From: Namhaeicola sp039714555
Lineage (GTDB): Bacteria; Bacteroidota; Bacteroidia; Flavobacteriales; Flavobacteriaceae
DNA length: 11,222 nt
Reading direction: 5' to 3'
Assembly: GCA_039714555.1 (NCBI GenBank)
Contig: JBDLJB010000057.1
Span: forward strand, 1 to 11,222
The translations under genes and the position numbers were made by a program. Positions 1 through 6,725 of the stretch are shown one piece after another (the stretch's first letter is position 1; the number at the start of each line of letters is the position of its first letter). A model generated the notes under the pieces. That model was not told where the DNA came from, searched no databases, and was given only the letters and a program-made list of their open reading frames with translations.

Positions 1-36
1 TTTCAATATAATTGCAGGTTTTTACAGGGTACAAGA

Positions 37-79
37 TTAATTTTGTAAAAAAATAGGTTTAATTTGTAAAAAAAATAGG
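37..79. repeat. Imperfect 21-bp direct repeat in AT-rich intergenic DNA
   Basis: Two near-identical 21-bp units lie at 37-57 and 59-79. Each has the form TTAATTT(T)GT, then an A-run, then ATAGG, and the units are 22 bp apart. They differ only in the lengths of the T and A runs. They lie downstream (3') of the minus-strand cbpA-cbpM operon, so they are not that operon's promoter. They may belong to a gene left of the window or be simple low-complexity DNA. No gene or convincing hairpin is seen in 1-168. Confidence 0.5.
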
Positions 80-168
80 GGTTTGTGAAAATTAATTAAA
101 AAATCTATTTGAGCTTAAAAAAAATTACTGTGCTTATTTTTGATACTAATTTTTAAGTAAAGAATTCA

Positions 169-459
169 TTATTCATAAATTCGTAATTGATTTTGAATTG
201 AATTTATTTCATTTTGTAAAGCTTCAATTTTTTGCATTAGGTTATTGATGATATCAATTCCTTCTAAATTTACGCCTAATTCATCGTGTAAACGAATCAT
301 TTTTTCCACTTCATGGATCTTTTCCAATTTAATAAATGGATCTTTTTCAATATAAGTTATTTCGATTAACCCATATTCATCTAAAGAATTGATAAACGAG
401 AATTCTATTTCATATCTTTCACAAAACTGTTGTATAGGTATTAAATTTCTTGCATCCAT
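169..459 (-). CDS. cbpM: Chaperone modulator CbpM-like protein
   Basis: This 96-residue cytoplasmic protein resembles CbpM, the small MerR-like partner that binds the J domain of CbpA and restrains its co-chaperone activity (family knowledge). The N-terminal half carries the typical pattern IPIQQFCERYEIE (residues 7-19) followed by FINSLDEYGLIEI (22-34), a MerR-type helix-turn-helix-like segment. A stretch with RLHDELGVNLEGI (56-68) follows. Residues 69-95 are a heptad-like helix (INNLMQKIEALQNEINSIQ) likely to form a coiled coil. The length is normal for the family. The ATG lies 1 nt after the cbpA-like stop (TAA-A-ATG), so the two genes are almost certainly one operon with coupled translation, and the adjacency supports the functional call. 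A role in DNA binding is unlikely given the family. The specific name is based on the motif pattern and neighbourhood. Confidence 0.85.
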   Translation of the reverse strand: MDARNLIPIQQFCERYEIEFSFINSLDEYGLIEITYIEKDPFIKLEKIHEVEKMIRLHDELGVNLEGIDIINNLMQKIEALQNEINSIQNQLRIYE

Positions 460-460
460 T

Positions 461-1360
461 TTATCTCAATTTTGATAATTCATTAAATAAATCTTTTTCT
501 TTTTGATTAAGGTTTGTAGGTGTTTTTATAGTATAAGTTATAAAGAGATCACCAAATTCACCTTCTTTTTTATATATCGGAAATCCTTTTCCCTTCAATT
601 TGACTTTGGTTCCATTTTGAGTTTCGGGTTTGATCTTTAGCTTTACCTTTCCATTAAGTGTATCTATGGTAATATCGCCACCAAGAATTGCAGTATAAAG
701 ATCCAAATCAATTTTTGTATAAAGATTCTTTCCGCCACGTTTAAAATTTGTATTATTTAAAATATTAAAGGTAATGTACAAATCGCCATTTGGTCCACCG
801 TTTACTCCTTTGCCACCATAACCTTTAATTTTAATAGTTTGGTTGTTTTCAACACCGGCTGGAATAGTTAATCTTATTTTTTTACTGTTTATGGTGAGTG
901 TTTGTTTTTGCGTTTTATAAACATCTGTTAAATTCAATTTTAATGCTGCATTAAAGTCCTGTCCTCTATATTTACGTTGCGTTCTCCGGCTACTTTGACG
1001 AGCACCTCCAAACATTGATTCAAAGAAATCAGAAAAATCTCCTTCAGAAAAACCACCTCCGGCACCAGAATATTGTTGCCTGCCTCCAGAATATTGAGAT
1101 TGCTGTTGTTGACGTGCTTTTTCATAAGCTTCACCATGTTCCCAATCCTTACCGTATTTATCGTATTTTTTTCTTTTTTCAGGATCACTTAAAACTTCAT
1201 TAGCTTCATTGACTTGTTGGAAATTCTTTTTGGCAGTGTCATCATTTGGGTTTACGTCAGGGTGATATTTGCGAGCTAACTTTCTATATGCTTTTTTGAT
1301 ATCCTTTACGGAAGCATTTTTAGGTACTTCGAGAATTTTATAATAATCTATAAATGACAT
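461..1360 (-). CDS. cbpA: DnaJ-class co-chaperone, CbpA-like (type without zinc finger)
   Basis: This 299-residue J-domain protein should stimulate the ATPase of DnaK and deliver unfolded clients in the cytoplasm. Residues 4-68 form the J domain with the essential HPD motif at 33-35 (KYHPDVNPND). Residues about 84-125 are a Q/G/S/F-rich linker, including SGAGGGFSEGDFSDFF. Two beta-sandwich client-binding domains follow at about 132-205 and 208-282, with family hallmarks IPAGVENNQTIKIKG (166-180) and LKGKGFP (255-261). There are no CxxCxGxG repeats, so it is the CbpA class rather than canonical DnaJ. Length is about normal for CbpA. The ATG at 1358-1360 begins the conserved start DYYKIL and lies 19 nt from a TATCTTTG box. 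The gene is followed at 1 nt by a cbpM-like modulator, the usual pairing. Nucleoid binding, as in E. coli CbpA, is possible but cannot be inferred here. Confidence 0.92.
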   Translation of the reverse strand: MSFIDYYKILEVPKNASVKDIKKAYRKLARKYHPDVNPNDDTAKKNFQQVNEANEVLSDPEKRKKYDKYGKDWEHGEAYEKARQQQQSQYSGGRQQYSGAGGGFSEGDFSDFFESMFGGARQSSRRTQRKYRGQDFNAALKLNLTDVYKTQKQTLTINSKKIRLTIPAGVENNQTIKIKGYGGKGVNGGPNGDLYITFNILNNTNFKRGGKNLYTKIDLDLYTAILGGDITIDTLNGKVKLKIKPETQNGTKVKLKGKGFPIYKKEGEFGDLFITYTIKTPTNLNQKEKDLFNELSKLR

Positions 1361-1379
1361 GTTTAATTTATTTGTTAGT

Positions 1380-1387
1380 CAAAGATA
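1380..1387 (-). promoter_or_regulatory. Putative -7 box of the cbpA-cbpM operon
   Basis: Read on the minus strand this is TATCTTTG, an exact match to the Bacteroidota -7 consensus TAnnTTTG. It sits 19 nt before the cbpA ATG, which would give a leader of roughly 14 nt. No TTG/TTTG -33 box is seen 17-23 nt further upstream, so this promoter may need an activator or be weak. The same 9-mer (CAAAGATAC on the plus strand) precedes the acyl-CoA dehydrogenase gene. Confidence 0.55.
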
Positions 1388-1390
1388 CTT

Positions 1391-1441
1391 AATAATTTGA
1401 AGATTAAATAATTTGAAAATGGACTAATTTTAAGATTTGAA
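1391..1441. repeat. Three short direct repeats upstream of cbpA
   Basis: AATAATTTGAA occurs exactly at 1391-1401 and 1407-1417 (16-bp spacing), and a close variant AAGATTTGAA occurs at 1432-1441. Relative to the cbpA -7 box they occupy the spacer, the -33 area and the region just upstream. That is where a regulator of a chaperone operon could bind. The region is AT-rich, so chance similarity cannot be excluded. Confidence 0.35.
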
Positions 1442-1446
1442 AATTA

Positions 1447-1477
1447 TTTGATATGGTGATTTGTGATGTTATTTTTG
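1447..1477 (+). promoter_or_regulatory. Full Bacteroidota-type promoter match pointing rightward
   Basis: TTTG at 1447-1450 is followed after exactly 19 nt by TATTTTTG at 1470-1477, matching both the -33 and the -7 (TAnnTTTG) elements. The tRNA promoter in this window has the same 19-nt spacing. No annotated plus-strand gene lies downstream before the minus-strand acyl-CoA dehydrogenase gene. A start near 1483 would give a short transcript that runs into the hairpin at 1563-1593. Confidence 0.45.
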
Positions 1478-1482
1478 GCTGC

Positions 1483-1603
1483 TTTTTATGCCTTTCAGGT
1501 TTGTTGTAAATAGGTTTTACTGTTTTGATCTTTTCTTATGATAATTTTAAAATGATAAAAAAAACCTACAAGGATTAATAAATCTTGTAGGTTGTAGTTT
1601 TTT
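1483..1603 (+). ncRNA. Candidate small RNA (about 120 nt), unproven
   Basis: The stretch is bounded on the left by a full promoter match (1447-1477) and on the right by a 10-bp hairpin followed by GTAG and six T (1598-1603). A discrete plus-strand transcript of about 120 nt is therefore possible. The 3' hairpin would be its terminator. The 5' part is U-rich and holds a 17-codon reading frame (ATG at 1488, TGA ending 1541). I do not recognise it as any known RNA family. The alternative is that the hairpin serves only the minus-strand acyl-CoA dehydrogenase gene and the promoter match is chance in AT-rich DNA. Confidence 0.25.
1557..1603 (-). terminator. Intrinsic terminator of the acyl-CoA dehydrogenase gene, possibly bidirectional
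   Basis: The perfect inverted repeat AACCTACAAG (1563-1572) / CTTGTAGGTT (1584-1593) has an 11-nt loop. The loop can extend the stem as GATT/AATC around AATA, with one bulged G. On the minus strand the stem is followed at once by a T-run (A-run 1557-1562 on the plus strand), the classic layout, about 57 nt beyond the gene's stop. On the plus strand six T follow after 4 nt, so it could also stop rightward transcripts. Confidence 0.85.
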
Positions 1604-1650
1604 ATTCACGTTAGGTTTTCAATAGCTAACATGAAACTTCTATTGATGAT

Positions 1651-2793
1651 CTAATCCCTTAGAACTGCTCTCGAAATTACTATTTTTTGTATTTCAGAAG
1701 TGCCTTCATAGATCTGTGTGATCTTGGCATCACGCATCAAACGCTCAACATGATACTCCTTAACATAACCATAACCACCATGAATCTGAACAGCTTCTAC
1801 GGTAACACGCATTGCCATTTCAGCTGCGTATAATTTTGCCATTGCACCTGATAAATCGTAATTTTTATTTTGATCTTTATCCCAGGCTGCTTTTAAACAT
1901 AACATTCTGGCAGCTTCAATTTCTGTTGCCATATCGGCTAATTTAAATGCTATTGCCTGATGCCGACTAATTTCTTTACCAAAAGCTTTGCGTTCTTTTG
2001 AATATTGTAAAGCTAATTCATAAGCTCCTGAAGCTATTCCTAAAGCTTGAGAGGCAATACCAATTCTACCTCCAGCAAGAGTTTTCATGGCAAAAGTAAA
2101 ACCAAATCCATCTTCTCCAATACGATTTTCTTTAGGAACTTTTGCATCATTGAACATTAATGAATGTGTGTCTGAACCTCTGATTCCTAGTTTATTTTCT
2201 TTTGGGCCAACTACAAATCCTTCCATATCTTTTTCAACGATAAAAGCATTGATGCCATGGTGTTTTTTCTCAGGATGTGTTTGTGCAATTACTAAATAGA
2301 CACTTGCTGTTCCACCATTGGTAATCCAGTTTTTTGTACCGTTTAAGACGTAATGATCTCCTTTATCCACTGCTGTTGTATGTTGTTTAGTAGCATCAGA
2401 TCCAGCCTCGGGTTCACTCAAGGCAAAGGCTCCAATTATTTTACCTTCGGCTAAAGGAACCAAATATTTTTGTTTTTGTTCTTCAGTTCCGTAGGTTTCT
2501 AACCCCCAGCAAACCAATGAGTTATTAACAGACATTACTACAGAAGCAGAAGCATCTATTTTAGAAATCTCTTCCATTGCTAAAACATAAGAAACAGCAT
2601 CCATTCCTCCTCCGCCATATTTCGGGTCAACCATCATTCCAAGAAACCCTAATTCTCCCATTTGTTTAACTTCTTCGTGTGGAAAAACTTGTTTTTCATC
2701 GCGTTCAATTACGCCGGGTTTTAAAACTGTATTTGCAAAATCACGAGCAGCATCCCGTATCATTATTTGTTCTTCAGTAAGTGTAAAATCCAT
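1651..2793 (-). CDS. Acyl-CoA dehydrogenase (short/branched-chain type)
   Basis: This 380-residue cytoplasmic FAD enzyme should introduce the alpha,beta double bond into acyl-CoA thioesters and pass electrons to electron-transfer flavoprotein. All three domains are present: N-terminal helical (about 5-117), beta-barrel (about 121-215) and C-terminal helical (about 228-378). The family signature ALSEPEAGSDA is at 124-134. The second signature starts QIHGGYGY at 336-343 and runs to RLMRDAK at 351-357. The presumed catalytic Glu is E363 in IYEGTSEIQ, the position used by short-chain and glutaryl/butyryl types rather than the isovaleryl position. Length is typical. The chain length of the substrate cannot be read from sequence. 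The gene is apparently monocistronic, with a TATCTTTG box 37 nt upstream of the ATG and a strong terminator downstream. It is divergent from anmK, with 84 nt between them. Confidence 0.93.
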   Translation of the reverse strand: MDFTLTEEQIMIRDAARDFANTVLKPGVIERDEKQVFPHEEVKQMGELGFLGMMVDPKYGGGGMDAVSYVLAMEEISKIDASASVVMSVNNSLVCWGLETYGTEEQKQKYLVPLAEGKIIGAFALSEPEAGSDATKQHTTAVDKGDHYVLNGTKNWITNGGTASVYLVIAQTHPEKKHHGINAFIVEKDMEGFVVGPKENKLGIRGSDTHSLMFNDAKVPKENRIGEDGFGFTFAMKTLAGGRIGIASQALGIASGAYELALQYSKERKAFGKEISRHQAIAFKLADMATEIEAARMLCLKAAWDKDQNKNYDLSGAMAKLYAAEMAMRVTVEAVQIHGGYGYVKEYHVERLMRDAKITQIYEGTSEIQKIVISRAVLRD

Positions 2794-2830
2794 ATTATTT
2801 GAGTTGTTAAATTTTTTATTTGAAATGTTT

Positions 2831-2838
2831 CAAAGATA
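2831..2838 (-). promoter_or_regulatory. Putative -7 box of the acyl-CoA dehydrogenase gene
   Basis: On the minus strand the sequence is TATCTTTG, an exact TAnnTTTG match lying 37 nt before the ATG. No -33 TTG at the proper distance is seen (the nearest CAAA on the plus strand, 2850-2853, is only 11 nt away). The identical box before cbpA supports its being real. Confidence 0.5.
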
Positions 2839-2862
2839 CAGAAAAATATCAAAATCTATTCG

Positions 2863-2870
2863 TATTTTTA
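2863..2870 (+). promoter_or_regulatory. Weak putative -7 box before anmK
   Basis: TATTTTTA deviates from TAnnTTTG only at the last base and ends 7 nt before the anmK ATG, so a transcript from it would be nearly leaderless. There is no TTG/TTTG at the right distance upstream. It is kept because the same variant precedes two other genes here (6696-6703 and 10047-10054). Confidence 0.3.
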
Positions 2871-2877
2871 CAATCAT

Positions 2878-3954
2878 ATGGAAAATAAGATTTGGCAAGT
2901 AATTGGTGTGATGAGTGGAACATCATTGGATGGAATTGATTTAGTATATGCTAAATTTATAAAGAAAAACGCATATTCTTTTGAAATTTTAAAAACAGAT
3001 ACGATAAATTATTCCGAAAAATGGAAAAATACACTTTTTGAAGCATTCAATTATTCTGGAGAAAAACTGGTAAAACTGAATGCTGATTACGGTAAATTCT
3101 TAGGAAAATTGATCAATAACTTTATACTTAAAAACAGTATAAAAAATGTGGATTTTATAGCCTCACACGGTCATACAATTTTCCATCAACCGGAGAAGAA
3201 TTACACTTTGCAAATTGGTAATGGTGCTGTAATTGCTGCTGAGACCAATACCAAGGTTATTTGCGATTTTAGGGTTCAGGATATTGCTCTGGGAGGTCAG
3301 GGTGCACCTTTAGTGCCTATCGGTGATAAAATTTTGTTTTATGATTACCAATATTGTTTAAACCTTGGTGGATTTTCAAATATTTCTTTTGAAAAAAATA
3401 ATGATAGAGTGGCATTTGATATTTGTCCTGTGAATATTGTTATGAATTATTATACCCGTAAAATAGGAAAGGAATATGATGATAGAGGAAATATGGCTTC
3501 TACCGGTCAATTGCATAATGATTTACTTAATGAGTTAAACAACTTACCTTTTTACATTGATGATAAACCAAAATCATTGGGTTATGAATTTGTTGTTGAT
3601 ACAGTAATACCATTAATTGATCAATATAATTTGCCAATTGAGGATGTGTTAAGAACTTTTGTTGAGCACAACGCTATTCAAATAGCCAATGTTTTAAAAA
3701 GAAATTCGGTAAATAGTGAACACGATAAATTATTGGTAACAGGAGGAGGAGCTTTTAATGATTTTTTAATTAGTAGAATAAAACAATTTACCACAGTTGA
3801 AATTGTGATTCCAGCAATAGAAATTATCAACTTTAAAGAAGCTTTGATCTTTGCACTTCTAGGTGTTTTAAAAGACCAAAATGAAGTAAATTGTTTAAAG
3901 AGTGTAACCGGAGCAAGTAAAGATCATAGTAGTGGAGTAGTTTTTGATCTGTGA
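2878..3954 (+). CDS. anmK: Anhydro-N-acetylmuramic acid kinase
   Basis: This 358-residue cytoplasmic sugar kinase should cleave the 1,6-anhydro ring of anhydro-MurNAc and phosphorylate it to MurNAc-6-phosphate. That step returns peptidoglycan turnover products to metabolism. Visible family motifs in order are GVMSGTSLDGID (10-21, nucleotide-phosphate loop), SHGHT (96-100), GGQGAPLVPIGD (139-150), LNLGGFSNIS (161-170), FDICPVN (180-186) with D181 as the likely catalytic base, TGGGAFN (288-294) and KEALIFALLG (320-329). Length is near the family norm. In the catalytic-Asp segment the residues after Asp are I-C-P-V-N rather than the proteobacterial T-G-P-G-N. I believe this is a lineage variant, not damage. 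The ATG at 2878 leads directly into the phosphate-binding strand. It heads a probable operon with the dehydrogenase 39 nt downstream. Confidence 0.93.
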   Translation: MENKIWQVIGVMSGTSLDGIDLVYAKFIKKNAYSFEILKTDTINYSEKWKNTLFEAFNYSGEKLVKLNADYGKFLGKLINNFILKNSIKNVDFIASHGHTIFHQPEKNYTLQIGNGAVIAAETNTKVICDFRVQDIALGGQGAPLVPIGDKILFYDYQYCLNLGGFSNISFEKNNDRVAFDICPVNIVMNYYTRKIGKEYDDRGNMASTGQLHNDLLNELNNLPFYIDDKPKSLGYEFVVDTVIPLIDQYNLPIEDVLRTFVEHNAIQIANVLKRNSVNSEHDKLLVTGGGAFNDFLISRIKQFTTVEIVIPAIEIINFKEALIFALLGVLKDQNEVNCLKSVTGASKDHSSGVVFDL

Positions 3955-3993
3955 TTTAATTTTAAAAAAGACAAATATATAAATAGAATAGTA

Positions 3994-5226
3994 ATGAAAA
4001 AACTTCTTAAAAAATACGAAAATAAACCGCCTGAAATAGTTTTTCATTGGCGTGACCAAGTAACAGAAGCAGAAGGATGGACAGTTATAAATTCACTTCG
4101 TGGTGGTGCAGCAGGAGGCGGGACCAGAATGCGTAAAGGATTAGATATGAATGAAGTACTTTCGCTAGCGAAAACTATGGAAGTTAAATTTACAGTTTCC
4201 GGACCGGATATAGGCGGTGCTAAATCTGGTATAAATTTTGATCCGAATGATCCGCGAAAAAGAGGTGTTTTAGAACGGTGGTATAAAGCAGTTACCCCTT
4301 TATTGAAATTTTATTATGGTACTGGTGGAGACCTTAATGTTGATGAAATTCATGACGTAATCCCTTTAACCGAAGATTGTGGTGTTTGGCATCCTCAGGA
4401 AGGAGTTTTTAACGGACATTTTAAACCTACTGAAGCTGAAAAAATTAACAGGATTGGTCAATTACGTCACGGAGTAATTAAAGTGATAGAGGATAAAAAA
4501 TATTCACCTGACCTTTCAAAAAAGTACACAGTTGCAGATATGTTGACCGGTTACGGTGTTGCTGAAGCAGTAAAACATTATTACAATATATTTGGAGGAG
4601 ATATAAAAGGTAAGAGAGCCATTGTGCAAGGTTTTGGAAATGTAGGCTCGGCAGCAGCTTATTATTTAACCCAATTAGGTGCAAAAGTTGTTGGAGTTAT
4701 TGATAGAGTAGGTGGTGTAATAAATGAGGAAGGATTTACATTAGAAGAAGTTCGAACGATGTTCTTAAAGAAAAAGGGTAATGAACTTTCAGTTGAGAAC
4801 ATGATTTCTTTTGAAGAAATGAATCATAGAATATGGTCATTACCTGCAGAGATCTTTATTCCGGCAGCTGCTTCTAGATTGGTTACCAAAGAACAAATTA
4901 CTGAAATGATCAATTCGGGTTTGGAAGTAATTTCTCCTGGTGCCAATGTACCATTTGCTGATAAAGAGATATTTTTTGGGCCTATAATGGAATTTACTGA
5001 TAAAAAAGTAAGTTTATTACCCGATTTTATATCAAATTGTGGTATAGCTAGAGTCTTTGCATATTTGATGGAAAACAGAATTGATTTACCAATGCGTGAT
5101 AAAGCTATTTTTGAAGATACTTCAGCAACAATTGAAAAAGCTTTAGCCCATATTTATAAAAAGAAAGCCAGAAAAACTAAAATTTCTAAAACAGCTTTTG
5201 AAATTGCACTAAAAGAGTTGATATAA
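3994..5226 (+). CDS. Glu/Leu/Phe/Val dehydrogenase family protein
   Basis: This 410-residue cytoplasmic NAD(P)-dependent amino-acid dehydrogenase should interconvert an amino acid and its 2-oxo acid with ammonia. The N-terminal catalytic domain shows GGGTRM (41-46), K65 in MEVKF, and the active-site lysine K77 in PDIGGAKSG (71-79). GTGGDLNVDE (109-118) follows, with likely catalytic aspartates. The Rossmann domain begins with VQGFGNVGSA (211-220), a GxGxxG loop, with D237 at the end of the second strand, which hints at NAD rather than NADP. Further hallmarks are IPAAASRLV (289-297) and SNCGIARVFAYLM (347-359). The lysine loop is GGAKSG instead of the usual GGGKGG/GGGKA, so this is a divergent branch and the substrate (Glu, Leu, Val or other) cannot be assigned. 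It has no promoter box of its own and probably follows anmK in an operon. Confidence 0.88.
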   Translation: MKKLLKKYENKPPEIVFHWRDQVTEAEGWTVINSLRGGAAGGGTRMRKGLDMNEVLSLAKTMEVKFTVSGPDIGGAKSGINFDPNDPRKRGVLERWYKAVTPLLKFYYGTGGDLNVDEIHDVIPLTEDCGVWHPQEGVFNGHFKPTEAEKINRIGQLRHGVIKVIEDKKYSPDLSKKYTVADMLTGYGVAEAVKHYYNIFGGDIKGKRAIVQGFGNVGSAAAYYLTQLGAKVVGVIDRVGGVINEEGFTLEEVRTMFLKKKGNELSVENMISFEEMNHRIWSLPAEIFIPAAASRLVTKEQITEMINSGLEVISPGANVPFADKEIFFGPIMEFTDKKVSLLPDFISNCGIARVFAYLMENRIDLPMRDKAIFEDTSATIEKALAHIYKKKARKTKISKTAFEIALKELI

Positions 5227-5259
5227 ATTACTATATTTAGCCTTTTAAAAATTTATTTT

Positions 5260-6621
5260 ATGGAAAGTCTTGTAATTTTTGTTTTTGTTATTGGTTATTT
5301 AGCTATTACTTTAGAACACAACCTAAAGATTGATAAACTAATTCCGGCTTTGGCTATGATGGCTGTGAGTTGGGCAGTTATCGCTTTAGGTCATTTAGAA
5401 GTTTTTGAGGTTAATGCTGAATTACACAAACTTGTACCTTCACATGTTGAAGAAATTTTGCTACATCATTTGGGTAAAACATCTGAAATTTTGGTATTCT
5501 TAATTGGTGCCATGACCATAGTTGAAATAATAGACTATTTTAATGGTTTTGCAACGATAAAGAGTTTTGTTAGAACAAAAAGTAAAGTAAAATTACTTTG
5601 GATCTTTTCTTTTTTAGCATTTATATTATCTGCAATCATTGATAATTTAACTGCAACTATAGTTTTGATAACTATTTTGAGAAAAATAATCTCAAAACGT
5701 GAAGATAGATTATGGTTTGCCGGTTTAATTATAGTTGCTGCAAATGCTGGTGGTGCCTGGTCACCAATAGGTGATGTAACAACAACAATGTTATGGATAG
5801 GAAATAAAGTAACAACAATCAATTTGATTAAATATTTATTTATTCCTTCATTATTATCTATGATCGTTCCTTCTTTTATCGCCTCAAAAATGAAAGCTTT
5901 TAAAGGTAATATTGAAGATATTGAAGAAGAAGATGAAAACGGTATTGATAGGGATGGTAGTTTTATGTTGTATTTAGGTCTGGGCTCAATTATGTTTGTA
6001 CCAGTATTTAAAACGATAACACATCTACCTCCATATGTTGGTATGATGTTATCACTTTCGGTAGTTGCTATTTTTGCAGAGATCTTTTCAAGTAGAAGAA
6101 TATCTTTAACTCATTTTGATGAAGAATCTGCTCAAGAAGCACACTTTAGTCCTGTACATAAATCCTTAGCAGGAATTGAAATGCCAAGTATCTTATTTTT
6201 CTTAGGAATTTTATTAGCTGTTGCTGCTTTAGAATCATTAGGTGTATTATTTCACTTTGCAGAAAGTTTAAATAAGAATATACCCATGTTAGGTGTAGAA
6301 CCAAATATTGAAGGATATAATGTTTCTGATCTAGTTGTGATGATCTTAGGTATTGGTTCAGCTGTGATTGATAATGTGCCACTGGTAGCAGCCAGTATTG
6401 GTATGTTTTCTGATCCTATTGATAGTCCGTTATGGCATTTTATTGCCTTTGCAGCAGGTACAGGTGGAAGTATGTTGATCATTGGTTCGGCTGCCGGAGT
6501 AGTTGCCATGGGTATGGAAAGAATTAATTTTTTCTGGTATCTTAAAAAAATATCATGGTTAGCTTTTATAGGATTTTTAGTTGGTTCGGGTACATTTATG
6601 TTAATGAGAACAATTATTTAG
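5260..6621 (+). CDS. nhaD: Na+/H+ antiporter NhaD
   Basis: This 453-residue polytopic inner-membrane protein of the ion transporter superfamily should export Na+ (or Li+) in exchange for protons, supporting salt and pH homeostasis. Many hydrophobic segments are visible, for example 3-16, 26-43, 77-91, 112-138, 152-165, 192-207, 236-252, 257-274, 309-329, 357-382, 393-418 and 432-449. Two pseudo-symmetric half motifs stand out: SAIIDNLTATIV (124-135) and SAVIDNVPLVAA (367-378), each with an Asp-Asn pair in a membrane segment. Two re-entrant-like Gly-rich loops also occur: NAGGAWSPIGDVTTT (162-176) and GTGGSMLIIGSAAG (400-413). A very acidic loop (IEDIEEEDENG, 218-228) joins the halves. Length is typical. 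The start is 33 nt after the dehydrogenase stop. A weak TATATTTA box (5232-5239) lies in that gap, so it may be co-transcribed, separately transcribed, or both. It suggests a saline habitat (inference). Confidence 0.9.
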   Translation: MESLVIFVFVIGYLAITLEHNLKIDKLIPALAMMAVSWAVIALGHLEVFEVNAELHKLVPSHVEEILLHHLGKTSEILVFLIGAMTIVEIIDYFNGFATIKSFVRTKSKVKLLWIFSFLAFILSAIIDNLTATIVLITILRKIISKREDRLWFAGLIIVAANAGGAWSPIGDVTTTMLWIGNKVTTINLIKYLFIPSLLSMIVPSFIASKMKAFKGNIEDIEEEDENGIDRDGSFMLYLGLGSIMFVPVFKTITHLPPYVGMMLSLSVVAIFAEIFSSRRISLTHFDEESAQEAHFSPVHKSLAGIEMPSILFFLGILLAVAALESLGVLFHFAESLNKNIPMLGVEPNIEGYNVSDLVVMILGIGSAVIDNVPLVAASIGMFSDPIDSPLWHFIAFAAGTGGSMLIIGSAAGVVAMGMERINFFWYLKKISWLAFIGFLVGSGTFMLMRTII

Positions 6622-6675
6622 GAACATTTAATATTTAACATTTTTTTATCATAAAATTCATTTTTTCTCAACAAT

Positions 6676-6703
6676 TTTGTAGTTATAAAAGCGTTTATTT
6701 TTA
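6676..6703 (+). promoter_or_regulatory. Putative promoter of the exbB-exbD-tonB-folC unit
   Basis: TTTG at 6676-6679 and TATTTTTA at 6696-6703 are 16 nt apart, in the 104-nt gap between nhaD and the exbB-like gene. The -7 box misses the final G of TAnnTTTG and the spacing is slightly short, but the position (22 nt before the ATG) is right. No hairpin terminator for nhaD is seen in this gap. Confidence 0.4.
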
Positions 6704-6725
6704 ATATCCTTTTTAATCATTTTAT

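Noticed and set aside
100..168. Possible terminator after cbpM (TACT...AGTA pairing near 144-159)
   Set aside because: Only four base pairs form reliably, with no GC-rich stem and no clear T-run in the right strand and place.
940..1203. Overlapping frames on both strands inside the cbpA-like gene
   Set aside because: They lie within the Q/G/S-rich linker region of a well-supported co-chaperone gene and encode no recognisable motif.
2794..2877. A shared divergent operator between the acyl-CoA dehydrogenase gene and anmK
   Set aside because: No convincing inverted or direct repeat is visible in the 84-nt gap. Only the two -7-like boxes can be supported.
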